From assembly GCA_027622555.1 (NCBI GenBank), contig JAQBYJ010000034.1, forward strand, positions 1-46,686: DNA of 46,686 nt. Reading direction: 5' to 3'. Origin of the DNA: Verrucomicrobiota bacterium (GTDB taxonomy: Bacteria > Verrucomicrobiota > Verrucomicrobiia > Opitutales > UBA2995). The notes below the pieces were generated by a model. That model was not told the DNA's origin. It worked only from the letters and a program-made list of their open reading frames with translations, and searched no databases. The first letter of the stretch is position 1. Each line of letters opens with the position of its first letter. The translations under genes and the position numbers were made by a program. Positions 8,858-17,919 of this stretch are shown one piece after another.

Positions 8858-9655
8858 ATGAATATAACCCTACTGCTGCGAATCATTACTTTGGTGGCAG
8901 TAGTAACTTCCGGGTTCCTGTTCTTCCAGATTAGAACCCAAAAGGAACGTTTGGCTGACAATCTCAATCAATCGAGAATAGCACTACAGGATAAACTTAA
9001 AGAATCTGCTGCATTACAATCTCGCGTTACCAAAGCGGAGGCGGCGAGCGGTGAACTTAATAAACTAAGGGAAGAAGCTGAGATCGTTACCGGAGGTCTC
9101 AAAGATCAGTTGGAAGACTTATCGCAAAAAGCAAACGAAGAAAAGCTGGCCCGCGTACGATCGGAAAGCGAAAACATAAGACTCAACGAAGCAAACAGGG
9201 ATCTTCAAAGAGAAATCAATAGGCTGAAAGGATCCATTCCTCCACAGAATTGGCGCGAACAACTCAACATTTTGCAGTCAAGAGCTCTCGAGCTGGAAGC
9301 CGAAAACGCGACTCTCAAAAACTCACTGCCCTCGAATCCTCAAACTTCAACCTCTAGGGAAAGTCCGACTCGACCGACTCAAAATCCTGCAATACAGAAC
9401 CAAACTCCCGTTGGAGAAGTCATACGAATCGGACCCGATGGTTCATTTGCCATTATCAGTTACGGTCGTAAATCGGGTGCAGCCGAAGGCCAAACACTCA
9501 CCATTCACCGAAATCAACAAACGGTTGCCTTGCTCAAGCTTACTCAAATCACAAATGATTTCAGTATTGCCCAGATACTTTCCTCTACTAACACTGGTAA
9601 AAGTTTAAGTGTTCCGGATATTCAAATCGGAGATAAGGCTCACTTGGAATTGTAA
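8858..9655 (+). CDS. Membrane-anchored coiled-coil protein, unknown function
   Basis: A 265-residue protein not assigned to a named family. Residues 5-25 are a hydrophobic N-terminal anchor. About 28-160 is a long heptad-like coiled coil rich in E, K, L and Q, followed by a P/T/S/Q-rich linker (about 155-185). A compact C-terminal domain then runs to the end ('VIRIGPDGSFAIISYGRKSGAAEGQTLTI...IQIGDKAHLEL'), which has the strand pattern of a small beta-barrel such as those in FlgT or MreC-like proteins. It probably sits in the inner membrane with the barrel in the periplasm. It is followed eight bases later by a small lipoprotein gene, so the two may work together at the envelope. Confidence 0.65.
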   Translation: MNITLLLRIITLVAVVTSGFLFFQIRTQKERLADNLNQSRIALQDKLKESAALQSRVTKAEAASGELNKLREEAEIVTGGLKDQLEDLSQKANEEKLARVRSESENIRLNEANRDLQREINRLKGSIPPQNWREQLNILQSRALELEAENATLKNSLPSNPQTSTSRESPTRPTQNPAIQNQTPVGEVIRIGPDGSFAIISYGRKSGAAEGQTLTIHRNQQTVALLKLTQITNDFSIAQILSSTNTGKSLSVPDIQIGDKAHLEL

Positions 9656-9663
9656 TCAGAATC

Positions 9664-9825
9664 ATGAAAATTGTTCGCATCATCTTAGCAATCATCGTCA
9701 CTTCAACCGGACTCATTATGTTAACTGGTTGTAAGGAAAAAAGCCCTTACGATACTTCCATCCCCTGGAGTCGTCCGGCGGACTGGGAAAATCAATTACC
9801 AGGTGTAGGAAATCCTGGCGCTTGA
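9664..9825 (+). CDS. Small lipoprotein with PWSRPADWE tail
   Basis: A 53-residue protein. Residues 1-19 are a typical lipoprotein signal peptide, and the lipobox is L20-T21-G22-C23, so the mature, lipid-attached peptide would be only 31 residues. That peptide contains 'SIPWSRPADWENQLPG'. A short lipoprotein ending with PWxRPAxWE is, as far as I recall, a recurring type in Opitutae-like genomes, but its function is not known to me. It lies 8 bases after the coiled-coil protein and 10 bases before rsmI, inside a plus-strand gene run. The lysine-rich start, clean lipobox and fit between neighbours make it very likely real. Confidence 0.75.
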   Translation: MKIVRIILAIIVTSTGLIMLTGCKEKSPYDTSIPWSRPADWENQLPGVGNPGA

Positions 9826-9835
9826 TTGGCCGACT

Positions 9836-10552
9836 ATGACCCAGAGTGAAGGGAATGAACTCCCATTGGCTTCTGGCCTGTATCTGGTAGCTACTCCAAT
9901 CGGCAATTTGGGAGACATTTCAAAAAGAGCCCTTGAAATACTCAAGCGGTGCGATCTGATTGCATGCGAAGATACGAGGACTTCAGGGAAACTGCTCAAA
10001 CACTTTGAGATAAAGAAGCCTCTCATCAGCTACCACGAGCATAACGAAATTCATCAAGCTTCTGTGCTCGCCGATAAAATCGATGCAGGATCCTCAATCG
10101 CGCTGATTTCAGACGCAGGCACCCCAGCTGTTAGCGATCCAGGATTCCGGCTTGTCCGGGAATGCCGTAAGCGCAACTTAAACGTTTCGCCTATTCCGGG
10201 TCCATCTGCCGCGTTGGCGGCCCTGTCTGTATCCGGCCTTCCCTCCGACTCCTTTACTTATGTTGGATTTCTACCTGCGAAGTCCGCAGCGAGAAAACGT
10301 TTTTTCAATGAGATAAAGGACACTTCCAGAACTCATATTGTTTTCGAATCCAATCACAGGATTCTCAAGTTTCTAAATGACTTCCTGGAAATACTCGGAC
10401 CCGACCACGTTCTTTGTGTGGCTCGTGAGTTGACTAAATTGCACGAAACCATTTTTACCGGACCAGCGGTTGAAGTTATCGAATCCGTTAAACAACGATC
10501 TACAAAGGGTGAGTTTGTCGTGGTTATAGCTCCACGGAGCTTTGATCTTTAG
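9836..10552 (+). CDS. rsmI: 16S rRNA (cytidine-1402-2'-O)-methyltransferase
   Basis: Methylates the 2'-hydroxyl of C1402 in the decoding centre of 16S rRNA using SAM. The 238 residues show the family motifs in order: 'GLYLVATPIGNLGDIS' (about 14-29), 'CEDTRTSGKLLKHF' (about 45-58), 'ISYHEHNE', 'LISDAGTPAVSDPGFRLV' and 'PIPGPSAALAALSVSGLPSDSFTYVGFLP'. The C-terminal helical part is somewhat short, ending 'KGEFVVVIAPRS'. The gene is followed two bases later by the Ppx/GppA gene. Confidence 0.95.
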   Translation: MTQSEGNELPLASGLYLVATPIGNLGDISKRALEILKRCDLIACEDTRTSGKLLKHFEIKKPLISYHEHNEIHQASVLADKIDAGSSIALISDAGTPAVSDPGFRLVRECRKRNLNVSPIPGPSAALAALSVSGLPSDSFTYVGFLPAKSAARKRFFNEIKDTSRTHIVFESNHRILKFLNDFLEILGPDHVLCVARELTKLHETIFTGPAVEVIESVKQRSTKGEFVVVIAPRSFDL

Positions 10553-10554
10553 CT

Positions 10555-11502
10555 ATGAACATCCCTTTTGGAACAAGAGCTGCGGCTCTCGATATTGGCA
10601 GTAACACCTTAAAAATGTTGGTCGTTGAAAAGACCCCAGACGGATTAAAAGCAATTGCTCAAAGAACCAGTGAAACACGAATCAGCCAGGGAATCAGCAA
10701 AGCCACTCCGGAATTGTCTGAGGAAAGCATGGTCAGGGCGGTAAAAGTTGTCGGCGAGTTGTATCGCGAAATGCAGGAACATAATCCTGCCTTTACACGA
10801 ATCGTGGCAACCAGTGCGGTGAGAGATGCGAGTAATCGCTCCGAATTTCAAGCCAGGATCCTGGCAGAAACAGGACATGCCGTTGACGTTATTTCTGGAG
10901 AGGAAGAAGCAACATTGATTGGCCGAGGGGTTCTCACAGATCAAGCTCTAGGAAATCAAAAGGAAATCATGATTTTTGATATGGGTGGCGGTAGCGTGGA
11001 ATGCATCTACCTGAAGAATCGTCAAATCCAAGTCGCCAAGAGTTTGCCTCTCGGTGGCGTCCGACTCCTTGAGCACCACGTCACAAATTCTACTTTAGCA
11101 CTAACTGAGTCAGAAAAACAAAGCGTCATTGATTCCGTTCATAAACAAGTCGCCGGCCTGGATATAGAACTCGAAGACGCTTCAAAGGCCTTAGTGGTTG
11201 GGGCTGGTGGCACTTATGTGGCCTGTAGAGCCATATTAGCTAACCGCCATGGAAATTCGCTGGAAGACAGCAGTCCCTATCTAACTTTGAATGACCTTCA
11301 ATCGATTTTCGATGAGGCTTCGAGTTATAACCTGGAAGAAAGACTCAGGATGCCGAAATTGCCGCCCAACCGGGCAGATGTATTTCCGGTGACGCTTTTA
11401 GCCTTGATAACGCTTGGACGATGGGCCGGAGTTTCACAGTTTTACCATTGCTACCACAGCCTGAGATACGGGGTTGCCGACATATTACTCGAAGACGCTT
11501 AA
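10555..11502 (+). CDS. Ppx/GppA-family phosphatase
   Basis: An exopolyphosphatase/guanosine-pentaphosphatase family enzyme of 315 residues. It has the actin-like ATPase-fold motifs 'ALDIGSNTLKMLVVE' (about 11-25), 'SGEEEATLIGRGVL' (about 119-132), 'IFDMGGGSVECIYL' (about 141-154) and 'SLPLGGVRLLE'. It is the short form, without the C-terminal HD domain of E. coli Ppx, so whether it prefers polyphosphate or pppGpp cannot be told. It starts two bases after rsmI and is probably translated with it. Confidence 0.88.
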   Translation: MNIPFGTRAAALDIGSNTLKMLVVEKTPDGLKAIAQRTSETRISQGISKATPELSEESMVRAVKVVGELYREMQEHNPAFTRIVATSAVRDASNRSEFQARILAETGHAVDVISGEEEATLIGRGVLTDQALGNQKEIMIFDMGGGSVECIYLKNRQIQVAKSLPLGGVRLLEHHVTNSTLALTESEKQSVIDSVHKQVAGLDIELEDASKALVVGAGGTYVACRAILANRHGNSLEDSSPYLTLNDLQSIFDEASSYNLEERLRMPKLPPNRADVFPVTLLALITLGRWAGVSQFYHCYHSLRYGVADILLEDA

Positions 11503-11594
11503 AAAGCAGACAACGCCTTTGCACTTCAGTAGTTGTTTAAATGTAACCTTGCGTTTCTGAGAAAGGTTCATTCGCTTTCTTCGACTTTAATACC

Positions 11595-12017
11595 ATGACT
11601 ATTCTGGAAAAGAGAGACCGCATTATTGAAGAGATGTCTTTATTCGACGACTCCTACGAACGGTTTGCTTATGTAATAGAAAAAGGGAAAAAAGCTGAGA
11701 ACTTGCCTGAAGAATTCAGGACTGAGGCATTTCGCATCGAAGGATGCATGTCCAACTTGTGGTTGATTCCAGAATTTAAAGACGGACTCTGCTACTACCG
11801 ATCCGATTCAGATTCACCGATTACCCGCGGTGTCACCCATCTCCTTTGTGGTTTGTACAGCGGACACTCACCTGAAGATATTTTGAGTGTTGATCCTGTG
11901 TTTTTGTCTGAAGTTGGGATTACTCAACATTTGTCCAGCAACCGGAGAAATGGATTAGCCAATGTAACCTCAAAGATCCTTGGCTACGCAGAATTTCAAA
12001 AATCAAAATCTGCCTAA
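11595..12017 (+). CDS. sufE: SufE-family sulfur acceptor
   Basis: SufE/CsdE-type protein that takes persulfide sulfur from a cysteine desulfurase and passes it on. The 140 residues carry the acceptor cysteine at C51 in 'FRIEGCMSNLW' and the family stretches 'DSDSPITRGVTHLLCGLYSGHSPEDIL' and 'LSSNRRNGLANV'. It stands alone: no sufS, sufBCD or csdA is near. The TcdA homologue at 16185, which in E. coli (csdL) is adjacent to csdE, is about 4 kb away. Preceded by 92 bases without a gene. Confidence 0.92.
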   Translation: MTILEKRDRIIEEMSLFDDSYERFAYVIEKGKKAENLPEEFRTEAFRIEGCMSNLWLIPEFKDGLCYYRSDSDSPITRGVTHLLCGLYSGHSPEDILSVDPVFLSEVGITQHLSSNRRNGLANVTSKILGYAEFQKSKSA

Positions 12018-12030
12018 GCCGGGGTTAACG

Positions 12031-14535
12031 CTAATTTTCCTCTGAATTTTCCGCGGCACCATTGGATATATTAATAATATCCGAATCAGAAGCCATGGGA
12101 TTAACAGGTGTATAAATCGGGCCTTTCACATAGAGTTCTAACCAACGCTCCATTTCCCAAAGCATATGCTCAATAGACTTATCTCCGCGAACAGTATGAC
12201 CTTCGTTGGTAAATATTACCAACCTGGAAGAATGACCAAGTCCATTAAGCGCCTGGAATAGACGTTCACTTTGTAAAGTAAATGTCCCGGGATTTTCGTC
12301 TTTCTCACCGTGTAATAACAAAAGGGGTTCGTTGATTCCGCTTGCTGCCAAGAAAGGAGACATGCTCAAGTATGAGCGTGGCGCTTGCCATAGATTCCGT
12401 TCTTCAGATTGAAATCCAAACGGAGTCAATGTTCGATTAAAAGCACCACTTCGAGCAATTCCTGCGCAAAACAAGTCGGTATGAGCCAATAAGTTGGCAG
12501 TCATAAATGCCCCATAGCTGTGTCCGCCAATGGCGATAGCCCCGTTTTCGCTAATCCCCTCATCAACCAATTCATTAACAAGGGCTTCGGCCGAATCAAT
12601 CAATTGAGCAATGAAGCTATCGTTCGGGTCTCCCCTTTTATGTCTAACAATTGGTATAGCCGGATCATCCACTACGGCATATCCTTTAAGCGCCCAAATA
12701 ACGGGTTGATTCCAACGACCATCCACAAACTGGTTGGAAGAATTAGATACCTGGCTGGCGTTGGATGCATTTTGATAAGCCCGGGGGTATGCCCATACCA
12801 GCGTTGGGAGCGGACCATCCCGTTCTATATCGTACCCGGGAGGTAAGAATAAATTGGCAGTTAATGCTACCCCATCCTCTCGTTTATAGCGCAATTGCTT
12901 GCGACCAACGGCTTCGAGCATCGGATAAGAATTCTTTTCGTGTGTCGACTGCACATGAAATTTATCCTTAGGATTCCACAAAAAGTAATTGGGTGGCATA
13001 TGAACCGATTCCCTGCTTACCAACAATTCAACTTTATCAGCATCCAAAACGGTAATGACGTTTTCGTAGAAAGTGTCCCCGGATCGGAACAGGCGTTTCT
13101 TGCGTTTTGTAGTGAGATTGAATTTATCTAGAAAAGGTCGGTCCCCTACCAAGGATGCGCCGTCGCCTGATAAAAAAGCATGGTCCCCCGAGGAGTCGGT
13201 TGTAAGTACTGGAAACCCGAACTGATTGTATGAAAATAATGGCAAGCCCGGATACCGATAACGATCCCCCAATTCGTAATGCAACAGGCGGCGATGAGCA
13301 GCAGTCGGATCAGAAGGATTGAATGCTAACAAACTCAGCTTTCGATCAACCCAATCCCAGGAAATTAATAACGCCCTATCCTCTTGGTCCCACAATATAT
13401 TGCCAAAACGATTTCCTATCGCAGCTATCAATTCAGGTGCATCAGTGAAAGGAGCTTCATGGCTGTAAATATGTTCTCGAACCTTTGCTGCCTGATAGGG
13501 ATTTCCACCATCTTGTGCCTCAACCCAAACCAAAGTGGCAGGCTTGTCAGAGCGCCATTGAAATTCACGTGCGCCCCGGCGAACGGATCCGCCACCATAA
13601 GGTAAATATTCAGCCAGAGGAGAAGAAGCTGCCACCTGAATCTCTCCGTTACGTAGGTCCCAAATCTCAACATCGTAGGCAAATTGCTCCTGGTTCACCA
13701 AGTATGACCAGGGTTTAACAAGTCGTTCAACCATCAGGTAATTTCCATCGGGAGACTCCCTAAAATATCGATATATTCCAGGCTCACCAATGGGCTCCTC
13801 ACTTCCATCCAAACCGATTCTAACCACCTGCGATTCGAAAAAGTATTCGAACAATTCAACATCATTCTGATTCCTCAAAACGCCTTGATGAGTTTGAGCA
13901 GGGAGGGCTTCATCCCCGGTCTCACGAACAAGCACAGTTTCAGGAAACTCCGCAGGCAGCGGTCGTGGACCCAGATCACCCGGAACCGTTTTTACCAAAA
14001 TGGAATGGCTATCGCTTGCCCAATAAATCATGTGATCCATTCCCGCGTGAATGGGTAACTCGCTTAAGTTAGTTGTCTTTCCTGTTTCGGCCTTTACGTA
14101 CCATAATTCAGTTCTCGACTCTCTCTCGAGCAACAATGCCAATCCATCTCCATTGGGTGACCACTGAACTTGAAGAATAATGGGTGAATCCGCGAATCCA
14201 TCAGGATGAATCTCAACTCCGGAGTAAATATCAACTATTGAGAAACTTTGCGCATACAAGCGTCTACTCCTTGCCCGCGTTTCGGCATACATATAAAAAC
14301 CGGCTAATTCAAGTTCTTCTCTGGCCAGGTATTTCATCGAGACTTGATTCTCCATATCAAGCTTCACCAGTCGCCTCCTGGTTGGGTCAGGACTAAAGAA
14401 CGGCATCCAAGGTTGCTGAATAATATCCGAAATTTCCTTAGACGGGCTCCGAAAATCAATCTCCGGGTTTACGGAAGCTGAGAATGCGCCGCTAAAGGTC
14501 AGTGAAATACAGAAAATCAGCAGTTGTCGAAACAT
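12031..14535 (-). CDS. Secreted S9-family prolyl oligopeptidase
   Basis: An exported serine peptidase of 834 residues. Residues 1-20 are a signal peptide. About 30-540 are an N-terminal beta-propeller of the type that gates the active site (repeated W/D-rich strands such as 'QVQWSPNGDGLALLLE'). The C-terminal alpha/beta-hydrolase has the nucleophile S673 in GGHSYGA, probable acid D746 in 'HGEKDENPG' and H780 in 'NEGHTV'. The family cleaves short peptides, often after proline or from the N-terminus; the exact specificity is not readable. It converges with sufE, whose stop is 14 bases away. Confidence 0.9.
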   Translation of the reverse strand: MFRQLLIFCISLTFSGAFSASVNPEIDFRSPSKEISDIIQQPWMPFFSPDPTRRRLVKLDMENQVSMKYLAREELELAGFYMYAETRARSRRLYAQSFSIVDIYSGVEIHPDGFADSPIILQVQWSPNGDGLALLLERESRTELWYVKAETGKTTNLSELPIHAGMDHMIYWASDSHSILVKTVPGDLGPRPLPAEFPETVLVRETGDEALPAQTHQGVLRNQNDVELFEYFFESQVVRIGLDGSEEPIGEPGIYRYFRESPDGNYLMVERLVKPWSYLVNQEQFAYDVEIWDLRNGEIQVAASSPLAEYLPYGGGSVRRGAREFQWRSDKPATLVWVEAQDGGNPYQAAKVREHIYSHEAPFTDAPELIAAIGNRFGNILWDQEDRALLISWDWVDRKLSLLAFNPSDPTAAHRRLLHYELGDRYRYPGLPLFSYNQFGFPVLTTDSSGDHAFLSGDGASLVGDRPFLDKFNLTTKRKKRLFRSGDTFYENVITVLDADKVELLVSRESVHMPPNYFLWNPKDKFHVQSTHEKNSYPMLEAVGRKQLRYKREDGVALTANLFLPPGYDIERDGPLPTLVWAYPRAYQNASNASQVSNSSNQFVDGRWNQPVIWALKGYAVVDDPAIPIVRHKRGDPNDSFIAQLIDSAEALVNELVDEGISENGAIAIGGHSYGAFMTANLLAHTDLFCAGIARSGAFNRTLTPFGFQSEERNLWQAPRSYLSMSPFLAASGINEPLLLLHGEKDENPGTFTLQSERLFQALNGLGHSSRLVIFTNEGHTVRGDKSIEHMLWEMERWLELYVKGPIYTPVNPMASDSDIINISNGAAENSEEN

Positions 14536-14619
14536 AGAGTAAAATATTCTTTCGTCTAATCAGATTCTAATTTGATCAATATATTCCGATTTAGGCCAGT
14601 CTTTGATTAACCTACTTAA

Positions 14620-15996
14620 CTATTCTTCTTCCAATTCCGGGGATTTCAACGCACGGGGGATGACCTCCAAAATGGGAGCTTCACCAATAGCTTTCTTGGA
14701 TAATTCAATAGGTAATTCCTGCAGTTTACGTGCGGAAACCAGGACACGCGTTTCCAGGTTGTTGACCGCTTTATTGTAGTTTTCCACAGCCGACCTCAGT
14801 CCTTTCCCTACAGCGGCCCAGTTGGTGGCAACATCAGATACACGCTCATAAATCTCTTTTCCAAGCTTACTTATTTCACGCGATTGCAAGGCGAGGTTCT
14901 CCTGACGCCAGCCGTAAGCCACCACCTTTAGCAAAGCGATCAACGTGGTGGGTGTAGCCAGAATAACTTTGTTTTGAACACCCTCATCAATGAGACCTGG
15001 CTCAACTTCTAAAGCAGCGCTGAAATAACTTTCACCCGGTAGAAACAGAACAACAAACTCGGGAGTATTTTCAAATTGTTCCCAATACGCTCTACTCCCC
15101 AGATCCTTGATATGCGCCCGAATATGCCGGGCGTGATCTTTCATCCGGGCATTTTTATCTTCCTTATTGTCCGCTTCCAATGCAGCGAGAAACCCTTCGA
15201 GAGGTGCCTTTGCATCAATAATGATCTTCTTGTCACCTGGCAGGTTTACGATCATGTCCGGTCGGGCTCGCGACCCGTCTTCCCGGTTTGAGCTTTGCTG
15301 CTGGTCGAAATCGCAGTGTTCCAGCATGCCGGCCAGCTCTACCACCTTCTTTAACTGAATTTCTCCCCAACTTCCACGCACACGAGGAGTATTCAGCGCT
15401 CGAGAAAGATTCACGGTTTCAGTTCGCAAACGAATCTGACCCTCAGCAAGGGAAATTACCTGTTCTTTTAACGCTTCGTAAGTTCCAACCCGTGCTTTTT
15501 CGATTTCTCCAACTTTTTCGCCAAATTGTTTAAGTGACTCATTAATTGGTTTAAGCAACGATTCGATGGCCTGCTTTCGTTGGTCCAATTCCCCCTTGGA
15601 CTTCACCTGTTGAGTGTTCAGATGTTCTTTCGCGAGCTCGAGAAATGATTGGTTGTTCCGTTTAAGGGCGTCTCCTGACAAAGCCTTGAACACATCCGAA
15701 AACCGTTTTTCCAAATCCTCGAAGACCTGTTCCTTTTCTAGATGACTTTTTCGTTCACCTTCCAAACGTGTTTCAAGCGTAGTTGCTTCCGTCTTGGCTA
15801 CATTCAGTTTCTCAAGCAAGGCCTGTTGTTCACCCTTAAGCGTATCAAATGCAAAATTAAGCTTTTCAAACTCTTCTTCCTTAAGTCGGACACGCTCAGC
15901 CAGGAGTAGTTTGTCAGAGCGTAGTATTAAATAAATAACGACACCACTCAACAGAACACCCGCGATAAATGCAGTTACCGGTAGCAGCCAGTCCAT
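14620..15996 (-). CDS. rmuC: DNA recombination protein RmuC homologue
   Basis: RmuC-family protein of 458 residues, linked in E. coli to limiting DNA inversions. Residues 4-25 form an N-terminal membrane anchor, about 30-190 are coiled coil, and about 195-400 are the restriction-endonuclease-like core with 'VRGSWGEIQLKKVVELAGMLEHCDF', 'ARPDMIVNLPGDKKIIIDAKAPLEGF' (the D...DAK nuclease-like motif) and 'FVVLFLPGESYFSAAL'. I use the ATG at 15996; a TTG two codons earlier at 16002 is equally possible. No Shine-Dalgarno sequence is visible. Separated by 84 bases from the S9 peptidase downstream. Confidence 0.93.
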   Translation of the reverse strand: MDWLLPVTAFIAGVLLSGVVIYLILRSDKLLLAERVRLKEEEFEKLNFAFDTLKGEQQALLEKLNVAKTEATTLETRLEGERKSHLEKEQVFEDLEKRFSDVFKALSGDALKRNNQSFLELAKEHLNTQQVKSKGELDQRKQAIESLLKPINESLKQFGEKVGEIEKARVGTYEALKEQVISLAEGQIRLRTETVNLSRALNTPRVRGSWGEIQLKKVVELAGMLEHCDFDQQQSSNREDGSRARPDMIVNLPGDKKIIIDAKAPLEGFLAALEADNKEDKNARMKDHARHIRAHIKDLGSRAYWEQFENTPEFVVLFLPGESYFSAALEVEPGLIDEGVQNKVILATPTTLIALLKVVAYGWRQENLALQSREISKLGKEIYERVSDVATNWAAVGKGLRSAVENYNKAVNNLETRVLVSARKLQELPIELSKKAIGEAPILEVIPRALKSPELEEE

Positions 15997-16184
15997 AAGC
16001 AAAAAACTATCAGCAGAGCCTTTTGCTTTGTAAACTTTAAATACCTATTTCCGAACAAAGGCTATCTCTTCGCTTAAAAGCTCCAAGGTTTTGATATTTG
16101 AAAAAGATACTACTAAGTGGTCCACTCAAAATTGTTTTGCCAATAACTGATTCTCTCATGATTAAAACTTAAAAACTAACTGGA

Positions 16185-16967
16185 ATGGAAAACACTAAGG
16201 AACGCTTTGGTGGCATAGAGAGGCTATACGGGAAGGCACAAGCAAGAGTTCTGGCGAACGCCCATATAGCTATTGTTGGCATTGGTGGGGTTGGTTCCTG
16301 GACAGCTGAAGCCCTCGCCAGATCTGGAATTGGAAAACTTACCCTCATCGACATGGACGAGGTTTGTGTTACCAACACCAATCGGCAGGTACATGCGGAA
16401 ACCAATACCGTTGGTCTTATGAAGACTTCCGCGATGACGCGCAGAATCCAATCCATTCACCCCGAATGCGAGGTCATTGAAGAAAATCGGTTTTTTACCG
16501 AATCCACTGCCGATACGCTTCTGAATGGAAACTTTGATTGCGTGGTTGATGCGATAGATGACCGTAAAAATAAAAGTCTGTTACTCGCGCGCTGCAGATC
16601 TAGAAAGATTCCGGTGATCACTACTGGAGGTGCTGGCGGACTGAAAGATCCGACCAAGGTTCAAGTTGCAGACATCACAAAAGCATATAACGATCCCCTG
16701 CTGGCTGTCGTTCGAAGAATACTTCGCAAAGATTATGGTTTTTCCCGAAACCTAAAACGGTCGTGGGGAATTCCCTGCATCTTCTCCTCTGATATGCCTG
16801 TGTATCCAGACAACGAAGGGAATCTGTGTAGTAAGAAACCAGACAATGCAGAACTTAAGCTGGATTGTGACACGGGGTTCGGAACTGCAAGTTTTGTTAC
16901 CGGAACTTTTGGTTTTCAAGCTGCCGCCAAGGCTATTGAAATAGTCCTGCGAAAGGCAAACACCTAA
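16185..16967 (+). CDS. tcdA: tRNA threonylcarbamoyladenosine dehydratase (ThiF/E1 family)
   Basis: ATP-dependent enzyme that cyclises t6A at tRNA position 37 to ct6A. The 260 residues start with the family's 'RFGGIERLYG' and have the ATP loop GIGGVGS at 32-38, then 'LTLIDMDEVCVTNTNRQVHA', 'VVDAIDDRKNKSLLLA' and 'VITTGGAGGLKDPTKVQVADI'. The last part, 'GTASFVTGTFGFQAAAKAI', is typical of TcdA rather than of MoeB or ThiF, which have CxxC zinc pairs. It is divergent from rmuC over 188 bases. A SufE/CsdE relative, its sulfur-transfer partner in E. coli, is encoded at 11595. Confidence 0.92.
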   Translation: MENTKERFGGIERLYGKAQARVLANAHIAIVGIGGVGSWTAEALARSGIGKLTLIDMDEVCVTNTNRQVHAETNTVGLMKTSAMTRRIQSIHPECEVIEENRFFTESTADTLLNGNFDCVVDAIDDRKNKSLLLARCRSRKIPVITTGGAGGLKDPTKVQVADITKAYNDPLLAVVRRILRKDYGFSRNLKRSWGIPCIFSSDMPVYPDNEGNLCSKKPDNAELKLDCDTGFGTASFVTGTFGFQAAAKAIEIVLRKANT

Positions 16968-16975
16968 GAATTTAT

Positions 16976-16999
16976 AGGCAACGACTATTTATGTTGCCT
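16976..16999 (+). terminator. Possible terminator of tcdA
   Basis: A 7-bp stem, AGGCAAC (16976-16982) with GTTGCCT (16993-16999), ten-base loop, followed by GCTTTTC. It overlaps the last codons of the convergent tatD gene. The T-run is short, so this is a weak candidate. Confidence 0.35.
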
Positions 17000-17810
17000 G
17001 CTTTTCAACCCTGACTTCGCCGAACAAGTTCTCAAAGTTCTTCGCAACTTGAGCGGTGAATTGATCGAGAGGTTGACCAAGCAGTTTGGCCAAACCTTCA
17101 TAAACGGCTCCAATATTTCCAGGATGGTTGACAGCTTTACCTTCGCCATCTTCAGGCAATAGATATTCAGCTAACTCTTCTGGCAGCATTTGCGAGGGTC
17201 CGTCCGTTTCAACTAATATCCGCTCAATCGGAATGGTCTGGAAGGTAGCTTGGGCTTTCTGTTTGTGCTTCAATAAAAAATGGCCGCTAAAGGAAAAATA
17301 ACAACCGAGCTCGACAAGCTTAGGCACCACTTCAATTGAGCCGCTAAAGCTATGCAGCAAAACCCCGTTGGAAGGCAAAGGCTCCTCTTCAAGTATTTCC
17401 AGCATCTTGCCCCACGCATTTAAACAATGAATACTCGCTGGAACATTTTTTCGGGCGGCTAAGCGTAACTGTTTCTGGAATACTTCAATCTGATCATCGA
17501 AATCGTGGTGTTCAATCCGTCTATCCAATCCAATCTCACCAATGTATCCATGATAATGATCAATACAGTATTCAAGGTTTCCAAACCAATGCTGCGACCG
17601 GTTAAATATTCTCCATGGATGCACTCCAAAGGCGGGTTTCACAAAGGGAAACATTTCCGCAAGTTGACCAACCCCTTCCCAGTCACCTTCCTCGGTGCCA
17701 TTGACGACAATACGCTCGACCCCTAGTTTTGCATACACTTTTGACAAAGTCGCTAATACCGATTTCAGCCGGGGATCCTGCAGGTGTAAGTGACTGTCGT
17801 AAAGTGGCAC
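16989..17810 (-). CDS. TatD-family metal-dependent hydrolase
   Basis: A TIM-barrel amidohydrolase-like nuclease family member of 273 residues. The metal site begins with H7 and H9 in 'PLYDSHLHLQ', followed by 'AFGVHPW', 'GEIGLDRR' (with the bridging glutamate), 'IHCLNAWGKML', 'LLHSFSGS' and 'ILVETDGPSQML'. I place the start at the GTG at 17810 because GAGG lies 8 bases upstream and the TatD fold begins at once. The ATG at 17858 would add 16 residues without family match and has no Shine-Dalgarno sequence. TatD proteins have 3'-5' DNase activity in some species; the substrate here is unknown. Confidence 0.88.
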   Translation of the reverse strand: MPLYDSHLHLQDPRLKSVLATLSKVYAKLGVERIVVNGTEEGDWEGVGQLAEMFPFVKPAFGVHPWRIFNRSQHWFGNLEYCIDHYHGYIGEIGLDRRIEHHDFDDQIEVFQKQLRLAARKNVPASIHCLNAWGKMLEILEEEPLPSNGVLLHSFSGSIEVVPKLVELGCYFSFSGHFLLKHKQKAQATFQTIPIERILVETDGPSQMLPEELAEYLLPEDGEGKAVNHPGNIGAVYEGLAKLLGQPLDQFTAQVAKNFENLFGEVRVEKQAT

Positions 17811-17919
17811 GAATATATCCTCAATTAAGTAAAAGCTGACGGAAAGCTTTATTTTCATTTAATAATGAAACATCAATTTTCTTTGGACACCGTCTTATAA
17901 ATCTAAAACATCCTCCACA

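Noticed and set aside
16037-16159. 40-residue minus-strand frame between rmuC and tcdA
   Set aside because: It has an ATG and no stop for 40 codons, but no ribosome-binding site, no motif and no signal or membrane pattern; probably chance.
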